DNA of 64,000 nucleotides. It comes from Locusta migratoria (taxonomy: Eukaryota > Arthropoda > Insecta > Orthoptera > Acrididae). Under the pieces are notes generated by a model. The model did no database searches, was not told the DNA's origin, and saw nothing but the letters and a program-made list of their open reading frames with translations. Shown piece by piece: positions 45,443-56,148 of this stretch. Made by a program: the position numbers and the translations under genes. The number at the start of each line of letters is the position of its first letter. Position 1 is the stretch's first letter. The stretch spans positions 280,679,654-280,743,653 of the forward strand of contig CM048747.1 of the NCBI GenBank assembly GCA_026315105.1, given 5' to 3'.

Positions 45443-45499
45443 AATTTTGTGCGTAATAGATGGCCATTTCTTGGAAACATTGGAACTCTCTGGGGATGA
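45443..45499 (+). CDS. GMC oxidoreductase, terminal exon E with stop codon
   Basis: This is the proposed last coding exon: 18 codons and a TGA stop, reading NFVRNRWPFLGNIGTLWG. Support is a very strong acceptor (long T/C tract ending CCCACAG at 45442), phase 0 agreement with the exon D donor (NPW|GTGAGT), an immediate stop, and two AATAAA signals within 90 bp. The peptide keeps the Gly/Trp flavour of the tail but has no known domain. If exon E is wrong, the gene would end by read-through of exon D at 38839, where I see no poly(A) signal as convincing. Across the five exons the coding sequence sums to 560 residues with no frame conflict. Confidence 0.65.
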   Translation, partial: NFVRNRWPFLGNIGTLWG

Positions 45500-45560
45500 T
45501 ACAAGAACCGCTCAACGCTGGACTTGATATCATATTGTAAAGTCAACCTATAAATCTTTT

Positions 45561-45589
45561 AATAAAATCTAAACATACATGAAAATAAA
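45561..45589 (+). terminator. Poly(A) signals of the GMC oxidoreductase gene
   Basis: Canonical AATAAA hexamers at 45561-45566 and 45584-45589, 62 and 85 bp after the stop codon. They are followed by a T/G-rich stretch (GTGTATTTGTTTTC) of the kind that supports cleavage. The 3' UTR would be about 90-110 nt. Confidence 0.65.
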
Positions 45590-45700
45590 TGTGTATTTGT
45601 TTTCTTCCTTGACTCCCTCTAACGCAAGCAAAACCCATTCTTATTTCACTTTGGTAAGTGATTTTTTAGTATCACTATTTTTTAGCGTTACTATGTGATA

Positions 45701-46256
45701 TTTGCATAAGCGCGATAAATATTACTGCGTGAAATTCAGCCATATTTTAGACGTGAAACATGTTTCACTTAATTTAAACCAGTTATCTCGCAGTTTTACA
45801 CTGTTTCTTGCGGAGTTACTTGAGATTACTTGAAGGATTTTACAGTTGATGCGTCTTTAATTTACAATTATAAGATACTAGCTGCTACCCGCTACCCGCT
45901 TGATAAAATTACAGTCCTTTCGTTTATTTAACATTCAATTTATTGACACAATAAATACATTTACCCTTAATTTTGGATTTTTTTTTACACTGAACGTTTG
46001 CATCAGCGCGATAAATATTACTGTGTGAAATTCAGCCATATTTTAGACGTGAAACATGTTTCACTTAATTTAAACCAGTTATCTCGCAGTTTTACACTGT
46101 TTCTTGCGGAAAGAGTTACTTGAGATTACTTGAAGGATTTTACAGTTGATGCGTCTTTAATTTACAATTATAAGATACTAGCTGCTACCCGCTACCCGCT
46201 TGATAAAATTACAGTCCTTTCGTTTATTTAACATTCAATTTATTGACACAATAAAA
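45701..46256. repeat. Tandem duplication, 296-bp period
   Basis: Copy 1 (45701-45955) and copy 2 (45997-46256) are almost identical, differing by a 5-bp AAGAG insertion and a few substitutions. Both include ATACTAGCTGCTACCCGCTA, an A-CTAG motif. A further partial repeat (TTACCCTTAATTTTGGATTT) recurs at 45961 and 46362. It begins about 110 bp beyond the poly(A) signal. Confidence 0.9.
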
Positions 46257-46400
46257 ATATCTATTATTTTTTATCAGAGATTTTATTAATAAACTAAAAA
46301 CAAACGCCCTTAATTTTTGACATTTTTTAACAATAAAATTATTGACATACTAAATACATTTACCCTTAATTTTGGATTTTTTTTTACACTGAACTTACTG

Positions 46401-47509
46401 ACGTTCTCAAACCGAACATCGTTATTTTGAAAATTTTTCATACCAATAGAATTATTGACACTAGTTGACCCGTGCGAATAATTCGCATTCTATTCTGATC
46501 AATCACAGATAACTAGGATAGTAATTGAGAAAAGGCAAATGCAAGTACACATGTATGACAATAAAATTTGAGTAATAGTAACAAATATTAGTCTCATTGT
46601 AAGAAAATTTGTATAATAAAATACAATATGATTAATTGTGATACATATAAAAATCAGATATTGACTGTCTCGTGTTTATTTATTTTAAAAACTTGTTTAT
46701 TTTACAAATTTCAGTTAATTCACGTAGTATACTTTCTTGAACAAAGTGAACAGCTGTTGTGCATCGACGTGTGAAACAGAAATCTCGTGATAAACTACCC
46801 TTGAATGAAGAATCTAAACAACAGCTAGATGTGTCGTGCCTGTTAGATAAATTAAATTATTTGTGTGTTTTTCGTCGTTACACCGACTTTATAGCCGAAA
46901 TCGTGTCATAAACTATACTTTACATTGACATGTATGACCGAACTCGTCATGACTCGTCATGACGTTCTCAAACCGAACATCGTTATTTTGAAAATTTTTC
47001 ATACCAATAGAATTATTGACACTAGTTGACCCGTGCGAATAATTCGCATTCTATTCTGATCAATCACAGATAACTAGGATAGTAATTGAGAAAAGGCAAA
47101 TGCAAGTACACATGTATGACAATAAAATTTGAGTAATAGTAACAAATAATAGTCTCATTGTAAGAAAATTTGTATAATAAAATACAATATGATTAATTGT
47201 GATACATATAAAAATCAGATATTGACTGTCTCGTGTTTATTTATTTTGAAAACTTGTTTATTTTACAAATTTCAGTTAATTCACGTAGTATACTTTCTTG
47301 AACAAAGTGAACAGCTGTTGTGCATCGACGTATGAAACAGAAATCTCGTGATAAACTACCCTTGAATAAAGAATCTAAACAACAGCTAGAGGTGTCGTGC
47401 CTGTTAGATAAATTAAATTATTTGTGTGTTTTTCGTCGTTACACCGACTTTATAGCCGAAATCGTGTCATAAACTATACTTTACATTGACATGTATGACC
47501 GAACTCGTC
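46401..47509. repeat. Tandem duplication, 561-bp period
   Basis: Copy 1 (46401-46948) and copy 2 (46962-47509) differ at only a handful of positions. Each holds a minus-strand Helitron-type end: CTAG-T preceded by the perfect hairpin TGCGAAT-A-ATTCGCA (46473-46487 in copy 1). The high identity implies a recent duplication, or an assembly artefact. Confidence 0.9.
46460..46487 (-). mobile_element. Helitron 3' terminus (also in the second copy near 47021)
   Basis: On the minus strand: a 7-bp perfect hairpin stem, 8 bases, then CTAG followed by T. This is the strongest Helitron-like 3' end in the window. The second copy is a by-product of the 561-bp duplication. Confidence 0.55.
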
Positions 47510-47623
47510 TGATAAAATATGCTTGTACCAAAGAAGGTCTTTGATTTGCATACAGAATCTAAACAGTTGCAAGGGCTGTCGTTCATGATGCCGCGGCGGA
47601 GTGGCGGAGCGCAAAATTTTCTA

Positions 47624-47990
47624 ATGTTTGTTAATCTTAAGGGACTTAACTGTGGGGTCATCAATCCCAAAACTTACAAACTGCTTATAAACTACCTTAT
47701 ACTAAAAACGACACAGACATCCATGTCCGAGGGAGGATTCGAACCCCCGACCGTAGCGACCGTGCAGACTGTGACTGGCACGCCGCAGACCTCTCGGCCA
47801 CTGCGCCCAGCGGCCGAGCGCACTGAGGCGCTATGCTGCGATGCCCGAGGCCGTTCCCCTTCAAGGGTTCGAATCCCCCCTCGGGCATGGATGTTTGTGC
47901 CATCTTTAGTATAAGGTAGTTTATAAGCAGTTTGTAAGTTTAGGGACTGATGACCCTACAGTTAAGTCCCATAAGCTTTACAAACATTTG
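47624..47990. repeat. Head-to-head pair of family-A SINEs
   Basis: A minus-strand copy (47624-47815) abuts a plus-strand copy (47816-47990) at their tRNA-like heads (GCGCCCAGCGGCCGAGCGC at the junction). The arms of about 180 bp are strongly complementary, forming a near-perfect palindrome. Confidence 0.85.
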
Positions 47991-48750
47991 TACACTTGAT
48001 TTGTCGGTCATGATAGTTACACAGAGTGTCAATAGATGGCACCTTCTACATTGCTTTTATATCGGCCGCGCAAACTAAGTTGATACTCGGCGCGGTGGCT
48101 GATGGGAGCAACCGTAAATACACGTCACATTTACGATCGTTCGCCGGGTATCAGATTGTACAAACAGTACAATTTTTTAAATAAAGTATTTTTGTAAAAA
48201 CAATAACTTCAAACTATCTGTATTTTTCGTCATTAGTGTAGAACGAAACCATGAAATCATACCTCAGTCATTAATTATGGACAAGTAATACGTGAGACAT
48301 GGCGTACCCACAATAAACACGGATGAGAAATAATATATGATGCTATGAAGTGACACATTTCGTTTTGAAACATTTTTCGTTAACAATGAAAATATTGATC
48401 TACTAAAGCAAACAGCTTTCATATTGAAACAATTTGTTTTGCAATAAATTATTGATGTATTGAAAACGCTTTATTCGTCTTTGAACGGGTACATGATTTC
48501 TCTGGTTATTAACGGAAGTGCCACTATGCACAATCGCATATTGTTCTTTACTATGAACCTGGCAAAAAAATCTCTCGTGAAGTGATGGTCAACCGCGAGG
48601 ATTTAGAATAAGGGAGTGAAACATCTTGAAACATAAGAAAGCAATTAAAATGATACAAAAAGGAGACAAAACAGTAATTAATATATGTTAGACTGTGTAT
48701 TAATTTCCAGTCATTCAGCTGTCAACAGCAAAGATGTATTATGAAGCCGG
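47991..48750. other. Unassigned intergenic tract
   Basis: AT-rich. A short GC-rich patch at 48060-48160 has GATACTCGGCG and CGCCGGGTATC in inverted orientation. No gene recognised. Confidence 0.35.
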
Positions 48751-48758
48751 TCTTGGAC

Positions 48759-50384
48759 CAAGGAGGTTAAAATAGGGGGAGATGCCGTTAACGCCACAGA
48801 AGTAAAGCTATTGCCGCCATATTCACTACGTTTACATGTAACACATCTTCCGTAAGACGAAAACCGATTTTCGTAAACCGTTTTTCGCTGTCATGTTTAC
48901 ATGGCACAACCTGAATCGGATTTCCTAATCCACTTAAGATGGCGGCTGAAAAACAGCTGATTCAGTCTCCAATTTAGTCAGCATAATCGCTATTTTTCTT
49001 TACTTAAATACACAGAGTCATGCTCACTCTAATATTTATACTTTTATTTCACATTAGAAAATACCACTCTGTCCATATGTGCCGAAAATTCTTACCAAAA
49101 AACACAATCTGACAATCCAAGAACGCTTCAAAAACGGTTGCCTTTACATGGGCACGAAAATCGATTGCGGAACTGGAAAACCGCTTTAGAGAAGTGGATT
49201 TCCAGAATCGATTTTGGAGTGTTTACATGACCAACCAAAAGCGGAATTGGGAAATCGGTTTACGAAATCCTGTTTTGGGAGCCCATGTAAACGGGGTGCC
49301 AATAACACTGTTCACACCACTTGGAACAAACGTGACGTCATTTTTACTTCATACGCTGTATCGAAGATTGCACAAAGAGTTATCGACTTGCGGTCACATA
49401 ACTTTGTGCAAACGTGATATGCTAGTGTAATTGAATTGGTTTATTTCAGTAGCTATCGTATCATAATAAGTGAGAAGGAAAACAGAAATGTTAATGCTGG
49501 TCGTATCATTTCCACGAAGTTCATTCTCAACAGAAATGTCTTTGCTGGCCGTGTCACTTCCATAAATTCCATTCTCCATTTTCTAATCAGACCAAAGTCA
49601 CCAAATCGATGTCACTAAATTTCTAAGACAGTGCTCTGTTACAGGGAACATCATGTATTGCATATGATACTGTCCTTATATGAATAAGAAATGCCCACAA
49701 TGTATTACGATTGAGCAACATCTACATTATGTTACAAACTGTGGGATTTAAAAAATATTTCCATAGTAGGAGTTTCGAATCAAAAACCTTTCTCTTGTGT
49801 ACCTCTAACGCTAACCACTACCCTACGACGAAGTGTAGAAAACGGTTGTTTGAGTATCTAGTATAATTTCAAGAATTTTTGACTGTTGGTGAATTATTAT
49901 TTTCATGTAGTGATAAGAAATGGAGCCGAGAACAGTTCTTGTGATTCATCTGAAATATGTTGTTTTCATGAAACGGCTTACTGCAAGTGTATTATAATAC
50001 CAGAACTCTTAGAAATACGGCAAATCAAAATGGCGTCTGTGACATTGAAGTATCGAGTAACGATCAATAGCCGATAGGTGTTTGCGCGGTCTTCGATACA
50101 GCGTGTGACGTAAAAATGACGTCACGTTTATTCCAATTGCTGTGAGCAGAACGCTATTTCAATAACATTTGTGGTGACCAGTGTGTATTCAACTGTCTGG
50201 TCTGTATTTGTCCACAAAAGTGTATTATATCAAATATGTAGTCGACAGTCATAATGTATGAAAGTTTACGTGGCAAGAATGACAGAGTGCTTTAATCTGG
50301 AAACATATTTCGTTGATACCGCAAGATGTCGGACTGGCTTCAATCGACAGCTAAGCGCCGTCTCCCCTTATTTTAACTTCCTTG
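48759..50384. mobile_element. CAAGGAGG-family hAT-like element, 1.6 kb
   Basis: Ends are CAAGGAGGTTAAAATAGGGG and, in reverse, CAAGGAAGTTAAAATAAGGG. Flanks are TCTTGGAC (48751-48758) and TCTTGGAT (50385-50392), 7 of 8 matching. It shares its ends with the 427-bp MITE at 32124. Internally, a further inverted pair (49309-49400 and 50050-50160, both with AACGTGACGTCATTTTTAC) marks a nested or composite structure. No transposase was recognised. Confidence 0.7.
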
Positions 50385-50464
50385 TCTTGGATAACATGGT
50401 AGACAGAATATTTGTTTCTGTATAACACATGAAACAACCTAAGAGAAAATTTATTAGCCTCAAT

Positions 50465-50690
50465 AACTAAGTTTCTTTTGTAAAATCTCTCGGTAGACCA
50501 GATTTTAGTTTTATTTTCCTGCTGCAGAATATACTAACGATCATGAGAACTTACTCTGGAGCAGGCCACATACAATTGTCTGTGGGAGATCTACTCAAGC
50601 AACATTTAACGTTTGACCTTCAGCCACACTGATGGTTATTGCGTAGCATAATTTCACTGGAAATCGAAGACTTTTAAATAGAATTTGAAA
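50465..50690 (-). pseudogene. Helitron helicase (Pif1-type) C-terminal remnant
   Basis: The minus strand reads PVKLCYAITISVAEGQTLNV, a stop, VDL, then after a frameshift HRQLYVACSRVSSHDR, a stop, YILQQENKTK. This matches the C-terminal helicase motifs of Helitron Rep/Hel proteins, where 'A(M/I)TINKSQGQTL' is followed by 'GQLYVAxSRV'. The AITI..A-EGQTL box is partly eroded. It shows that autonomous Helitrons once inserted here. Confidence 0.75.
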
Positions 50691-53080
50691 ATTAATGGAA
50701 TCCCTGGAATAAAAGCAACTTCTCCTTCATTTACGTCAGTGAAAATAGTTGCTTCCAGTACATTTTCATATAGAGCTTTCATTGACGTCATAGCACCTGC
50801 ACTATACGTCGTAATACGATATTATTTCGAAGGTACATCCAGTGGTGTAAGTGTCAAAAGTCAGCAAAATACCTCACCCGTAGATTTAGTAGGAAAGAGG
50901 TAGTAAATCAAAACGTCATGCGTGATGAGGCGGTTTTTCATGACTCCACATCTCATGAACTGTTTGTCGTACTATGATAAAATTTCGAACGTACATTCAG
51001 TGGTATGTGTGCAGATTGCCTGTAACATTTATCGCCAATAGAATTAATAGTGTGCGAGTAATAAAGTGTAACGTCATTGCAAATGCCGTAATTTTACTGC
51101 ATGAAAGCGGAAAAGTAGTAAGCGCAAAACTTTTTTCCTTTCATAACTTTGTTGGGGTTGTCAACGAGAAAAAGTTTCCTAAAGGTTTGAAATTATGTTT
51201 AAAGTTTACTGGAAGTCACTAAGTGCTCTCCTTCTCAAATAGTGGACTGATAAAGTCACACTATCAAGCGCCGCAAGACGGGGAAGTTTTCATTGTTTAT
51301 GACGTCATATCTCATGAACTATCGGCACTAGAGCTCCTAAATACCCAGGCTGAATCGTCCGACATTTTTCCCCAACATGGTTGGAATGACGCTGCGCTGA
51401 CAACATAGAGGCGCAAGCCCTGCCCTCTTTCACAAACGATTTCTCAAAAACTTATAGAGAGAACAATTTAATTTTTACGTTACTTAAATCTGTATATGTC
51501 AGGATTGTGCATTTCGTTAATAGTTATAGTTAGTGAGATATTGGCTCTCATATAAGAGACTACGCTAAATTATGAAAAGTTTGCAGTGGTAAATTTGGGC
51601 TGCTATGATATTCCGTTTGGTGCATGTTACACGATATGTTTTTGGGGATGACATTTTCCTAGCGTATTGAATTTTATTTTTCACTTAGAAGCAGATCTGT
51701 TCCTTTCACCCAAATCGCTAAAATGTATTTTATGTACCGAACTCATTTCCGACGGTGACAAGACCAGAGTGAAATATCGTGTATCTCATACACGGTTAGA
51801 CATATCAATATGATACTTTCGCAAATGATAATATGAAAGAGGTCCGTATTTTGCCACATGGTTGCTATGAAAAACTTCATTAACTATCTCGTTATTCAAG
51901 GAAGTGTAGATTTTCTGAATGAAAAAGGAAAGTTAGGGACTTATTGATGTACAGGTAGACTATCGGTTACAAATGTTTTGTTATTTGTTGTCTTACTCGT
52001 TTCGAAAGTACAACAGCGTTTTAAAAATCTAATAGGAATTACGTTACCTTTATTTTATAGCCTAGCACTAACAGAATGAAATATACTAGATTTAACGAGG
52101 ATTTTATGCGAAAATGCTAGAAAATGACATACCAACGGCGACATTTCTAGCTGATGAAGTGCCTTGTTCTCATTTCCTCACATAATGAAGTACTCTGTAT
52201 TGAGATATTTAAATGTCCTCTTCAAATAACTGAAAAATTAAAACTGAATCTTACATAGACATGTAGACGTAGCACTTTTGTAGTTTGCAACTATTAAATT
52301 TTATTGGTTAAGCAATTATTCACTAACATCCTGTGCCTAATTGTTTGCAGCTCTAATACTGAAGACGAGCTATTCCTAGACAGACTATCGGGTTCCAGTG
52401 CGTCATATTTAACTGACATTATCTCAATTTATAAACTTCTCACAGTCCCCTTATGGAGAGCATGAAAATTTGATGTATTTTGAACATTTCGTTTGCTTAA
52501 CATGTGCACCTAACTTCAATAGAAAAAAGTTCCTCGCATGTCGAAAATTCCGTAACGTTGTCAGAAAGTACATGGTCATAAAAGTTCAGTATATCCTCTT
52601 AATAAATTACTACCTCAAATAAAACTAAAATGAAAATGTAGTGTGATTCTTAACGAACACATTGATAAAAGTTCCACGTCCATACTATCAGTAGTTTGCG
52701 AGTGAGAGCGAGTTGAACGAAACGCAAGATACGCGTGAGCTTCGTCCGGAACGTGGCAACTCCTACAGCTTGAGGAAAAAATTGCGGACAGTTCAGCTCG
52801 GGTATTGAGGAGCCTTAATCGGCACTATCGCAAAATCCTTTCTTAGCTGACGTGTTCTACTTATAAACTACATACCTGCCAGGTGAAGTAGTTTCCGAGA
52901 TTTCGTGTTTAGTCAGTGAGTTAGTGAGTGAATGAGTGTCCTCTCGCTTTATGTAAAGATTTTACCAAATATCAGGTGTTTTTGATGAATCTTCAATGCG
53001 CCAAAAACAAATATGAAGCCGGATGTTGCCTTAATGGAGTATTTGCCAATGCGCAAGGACAGGTGCGCAGATCCATTGTC
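50691..53080. other. Unassigned intergenic tract
   Basis: Short ORFs only. A loose repeat is visible: CATGACTCCACATCTCATGAACTG near 50938 and TATGACGTCATATCTCATGAACTA near 51298. CAGTGGTGTAAGTG (50829) and CAGTGGTATGTGTG (50998) lie in similar contexts. This suggests old tandem units of about 360 bp. No gene recognised. Confidence 0.35.
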
Positions 53081-53370
53081 TTTGCTTAGGGACCATTCGT
53101 GCGTAGCCACCAGAGCTCGAGTAGCCAAGAGCTGGCGTCTCTGTCAGCTCCAGAGTTCGTTTCCCCTCGCCCCTCCCTGCCTCTGAGCGCCAATATGCTG
53201 CCTCCAAAGGGTTCAGGAGAGAAATTGCACCGCATCCGCGTATGCGCATTGCAACGCTGCTGCCACTGCGCGCCGCACTACGACTCGTATACGAGCTGTC
53301 ACCTCGACGGAAAACGTTTCTCATCCGATAAAAATACTTTGAATCTTCGTATAAAATGATCTGAATAGAA
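53081..53370. other. GC-rich island before hAT element
   Basis: Composition stands out from the surroundings, with short antiparallel ORFs. No domain, start context or splice pair was convincing. Confidence 0.3.
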
Positions 53371-54581
53371 CAGCGGTCGACAACTGGCGGACCGCGGCCC
53401 ACGTCCGGACTGCCAAAGGTAAAAAATTAGACCGCCAAAAATATTTTGAAAGTGTAAGTTCCATACTCAATTTATTAAAAAAACAATTTTTTTCTGTAGA
53501 TAACACCGCGCTACAAGGTAATGGGAAATTCAAATGTGATTCAATGTAATTCGATGTGTATCATCATTACGTCGCAAGCAGGTTCTTTGAAGGAGACATT
53601 TTACGACAAGAATTCCTTCATTTCGCAACAATTTTTGAATATAAAAATGATTCTTAAATAGACAATTATAAAATTTATTGGAAGATCTGAAGAAGGAATT
53701 AGCATTAATATTCAAAGACTTTTCGAAATAGACAAGTTATCACGATTCTTAAAATCACCTTTTGAGGTTTCTCCTATAGCAGAATGAACGCATGTAGCTG
53801 CGAAGTTGTTCCACCTTTCAAAGCCTTTACTCCAAATGGAGGTAATAGAATTGCACGAAGACATTTCCTTGCAAATGTATAAAACTGTGTCTATTGAAGA
53901 ACTTTGGCGTCAACATGCCTCGGAAAAATATGAAAATTTCAAAAAATTAGCGATTACCTGGCTGCTATGTTAAGCTCGAGATACATTTGTGAAATTTCAT
54001 TTCATAAATGAATTTCTTGGAGATTAATTGTCGCTCAAGACCAACAACCAGCTATTTTGAAGACAATATTCGCATAAGCTGCTCCGCACGTGAACGTAAC
54101 TTTAAGAACCATCTCAAGACCGCAAATGACATTTTTCCCACGGAGTTTTTGTTAACAGATATACACCCATTTCATTGAATTTCACATTTTATTAGTGAAA
54201 ATAAAAATAAAAATCGGTTGTATAATGCATGGCCTGTTTCTGGACTTAAGAGTGACAATTCCTTTTTTTCTTACTTTTTGCGAGTGGAACTAAAAAAATA
54301 GATAAATAGCAAATAATATAAGTTTTTCTGGGATATTTAATACATTATTATTTTACATCGGTTGTCTTTAATATTATTTTGAGACTGAAAATTAAAATTA
54401 AAATCGTTAAAGAATGACTTTTCCTGGATTTTGAATACAAATTTGCCTGTTGTTGTATTTCATATTATTTTTGTGAAAATTAACATAAAAATTAATAAGG
54501 AACATGAGATTTTATATCTGGACCTCGATAAAAATTTTCAAAAATATCCGGACCGCATCTAAGATTACTTGCCGACCTCTG
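53371..54581 (+). mobile_element. hAT element, 1.2 kb, with transposase relic
   Basis: Ends CAGCGGTCGACAA and, in reverse, CAGAGGTCGGCAA (11 of 13 match). Flanks are GAATAGAA (53363-53370) and CGATAGAA (54582-54589), 6 of 8 matching. The CAGxGGTCGxCAA start and the 8-bp duplication are typical of hAT elements. Confidence 0.75.
53740..54130 (+). pseudogene. hAT transposase C-terminal remnant
   Basis: The sense strand gives MEVIELHEDISLQMYKTVSI then EELWRQHASEKYENFKKLAI and TWLL, followed by stops. This is the pattern of the hAT C-terminal dimerisation region (ZBED/GTF2IRD2-like: 'IELQxD..LK..F....L..FW..L....YP.LKK.A...L'). It is truncated and frameshifted. Confidence 0.55.
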
Positions 54582-54689
54582 CGATAGAAGACTGAAACGA
54601 AGAATGATAGTTTAAAACACTTTTTATTTTATTTATTTACTTTCTTTTCACGACGAGTTTTTTTCTGGGGGTTCACTGAACCAGTAAGC

Positions 54690-55041
54690 CAGTGATCTCT
54701 ATATAACTCTGTTCTCTGAGTGTAGAACTGCAGCGTGCCTGCACTTTCATATCTTTTGCACACGATTTCGCATTCTCCGCCATATTTGAATTTGGCAAAC
54801 GATTTTCGATCACTTATTACGTGTCAAATAACTGCTTTTCTTACTTCTTGATTTGAAATTCATTTAAATATGTGGTTAATAGGCTAATATGGGAGTGGAA
54901 TTGAAACGTATTTTCTTTTCGTTATATTGTAATATTTCATAGCGGCCATTTTTAAATTTGGCAAGAAACGAAATGTTAACATGTGTGGTTGGCACGCTCA
55001 GGCAGCTGAAGTTCAACATCCAGGTAGTATAGAGATCAGCG
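54690..55041. mobile_element. hAT-like MITE, CAGTGATCTCTATA family, copy 2
   Basis: A 352-bp element begins CAGTGATCTCTATA and ends TATAGAGATCAGCG. It is flanked by a perfect 8-bp duplication CAGTAAGC at 54682-54689 and 55042-55049. It is the sister of 35256-35624. It ends 80 bp upstream of the X-box and 140 bp upstream of the candidate ATG. Confidence 0.85.
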
Positions 55042-55121
55042 CAGTAAGCACGTAGGACGCGCCACCATTGCCAGTGAGTCCAGTGAGTGACAAAAGACTG
55101 CGCTGTAAGTTGTAGTGTGCG

Positions 55122-55134
55122 GTTGCCAGGCAAC
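55122..55134. promoter_or_regulatory. X-box-like RFX palindrome
   Basis: GTTGCC-A-GGCAAC is a perfect 6-bp inverted repeat with a 1-nt spacer. It fits the RFX consensus of half-sites GTNRCC and RGYAAC separated by 0-3 nt. It lies 47 bp upstream of the candidate start codon at 55181, a typical position for X-boxes of ciliary genes. Confidence 0.45.
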
Positions 55135-55180
55135 AGAAGTGGTGGCGTGCTCGCGGGGGGAAGAGGGAGCCGGGTGGTCC

Positions 55181-55260
55181 ATGGCGGCCGTCGTGCGGCG
55201 CTGCTGTCGCCTGGCGGACAGCCTGCTGGGCGTGCGCAGGCGCGGCCTACAGCGGCACAG
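55181..55260 (+). CDS. Candidate first coding exon of an unidentified gene
   Basis: ATG at 55181 in the context GGTCCATGGCG opens 26 codons reading MAAVVRRCCRLADSLLGV then RRRGLQRH. The exon ends two bases into the next codon at CACAG|GTGCGT, a strong donor. The peptide is rich in Arg, with one acidic residue and alternating hydrophobic positions, as in mitochondrial presequences, but it is too short to identify. GC content and CpG density jump between about 55110 and 55275 as at an insect promoter-proximal exon. Upstream is an X-box-like palindrome. Downstream, 22 bp into the supposed intron, a transposon is inserted. No following exon was recognised in the remaining 8.7 kb, so the gene would continue beyond the window. 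It could also be chance in a GC-rich patch. Confidence 0.4.
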
Positions 55261-56148
55261 GTGCGTAGCCAGGCGCTGGAGAGGTAACTTGCTAGAATAC
55301 GTGTACATCGAAGTAAACGGCATTGAGATCGATATATATCCAAACTTCGATTCTTGCTCGACATTCGATATGACAAACGCGAAGCAGTTAATTTAAACTG
55401 TATTTTGAGTGTATTGAATTTGTGACATTTTCTTGTACTTTTCCGACTCAGTATCTCTTGCTTGACCTATACCACAGAGTAACACATTCAGAGAAGAAGC
55501 CCCCCCCCTAACCCCTAAAGCTCTGTCCTACGCACCGCTCGTAGTTCCGTAAGATGCCAGCAGATGTCAGACGGTTCCCAGGCTTAGTACCGGTAGACCA
55601 CACTAGAGGCGCTTCTGGGGGTGCCTCTCGCACATCAGAGGGTAGCGTGGAGGGGAGGCTGAGGGGAGAGCTAGTGTCGCCTGCCACGAGGCCACGGCTG
55701 TGTCCGACGTGCCGTCGTTTGAGGGGAGGTGGTGGTGGGGACAGCCGCTACCTGCCGCCTGCTCTGACCAGTTTAAAGCACCCTCTTCTGACCTCAGCGC
55801 CATCATGGGACATCTTACGGAACCTTCCCTTCCCGCACCCCTGAGCGTGTGACCGGGCCCTTACGGAGGTTTACCGTCTGTATATTTTTGTCTGTGCCTA
55901 TACCTAACCTTCTTAAGGCTACGCTACAGATCACTTTCTTTTAAAGTAAAAGTTAGGTTAGATATAGGTTAAACAAGAAGTTCTTTTGTAGTACGCGCGT
56001 AACGCCCGAATCTCCGATTAAGAAACACTTAATCGATTTACAGTTGTAAGTTATATATATATAATTTCAGGCCGAGGGTCTTCGATTGCAAGCATTCTTG
56101 GAAATTACCGAAATATCGGCATAACTGAATACAGGGATGCCACTAGTC

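Noticed and set aside
45701..47509. CRISPR-like or satellite array
   Set aside because: Only two copies per unit, with units of 296 and 561 bp; this is simple tandem duplication in a eukaryotic genome.
55554..55844. 96-codon ORF in GC-rich sequence (+)
   Set aside because: Lies inside a GC-rich inverted-repeat module (GTTCCGTAAGATG at both edges) within a transposon nest; composition is low-complexity with no domain.
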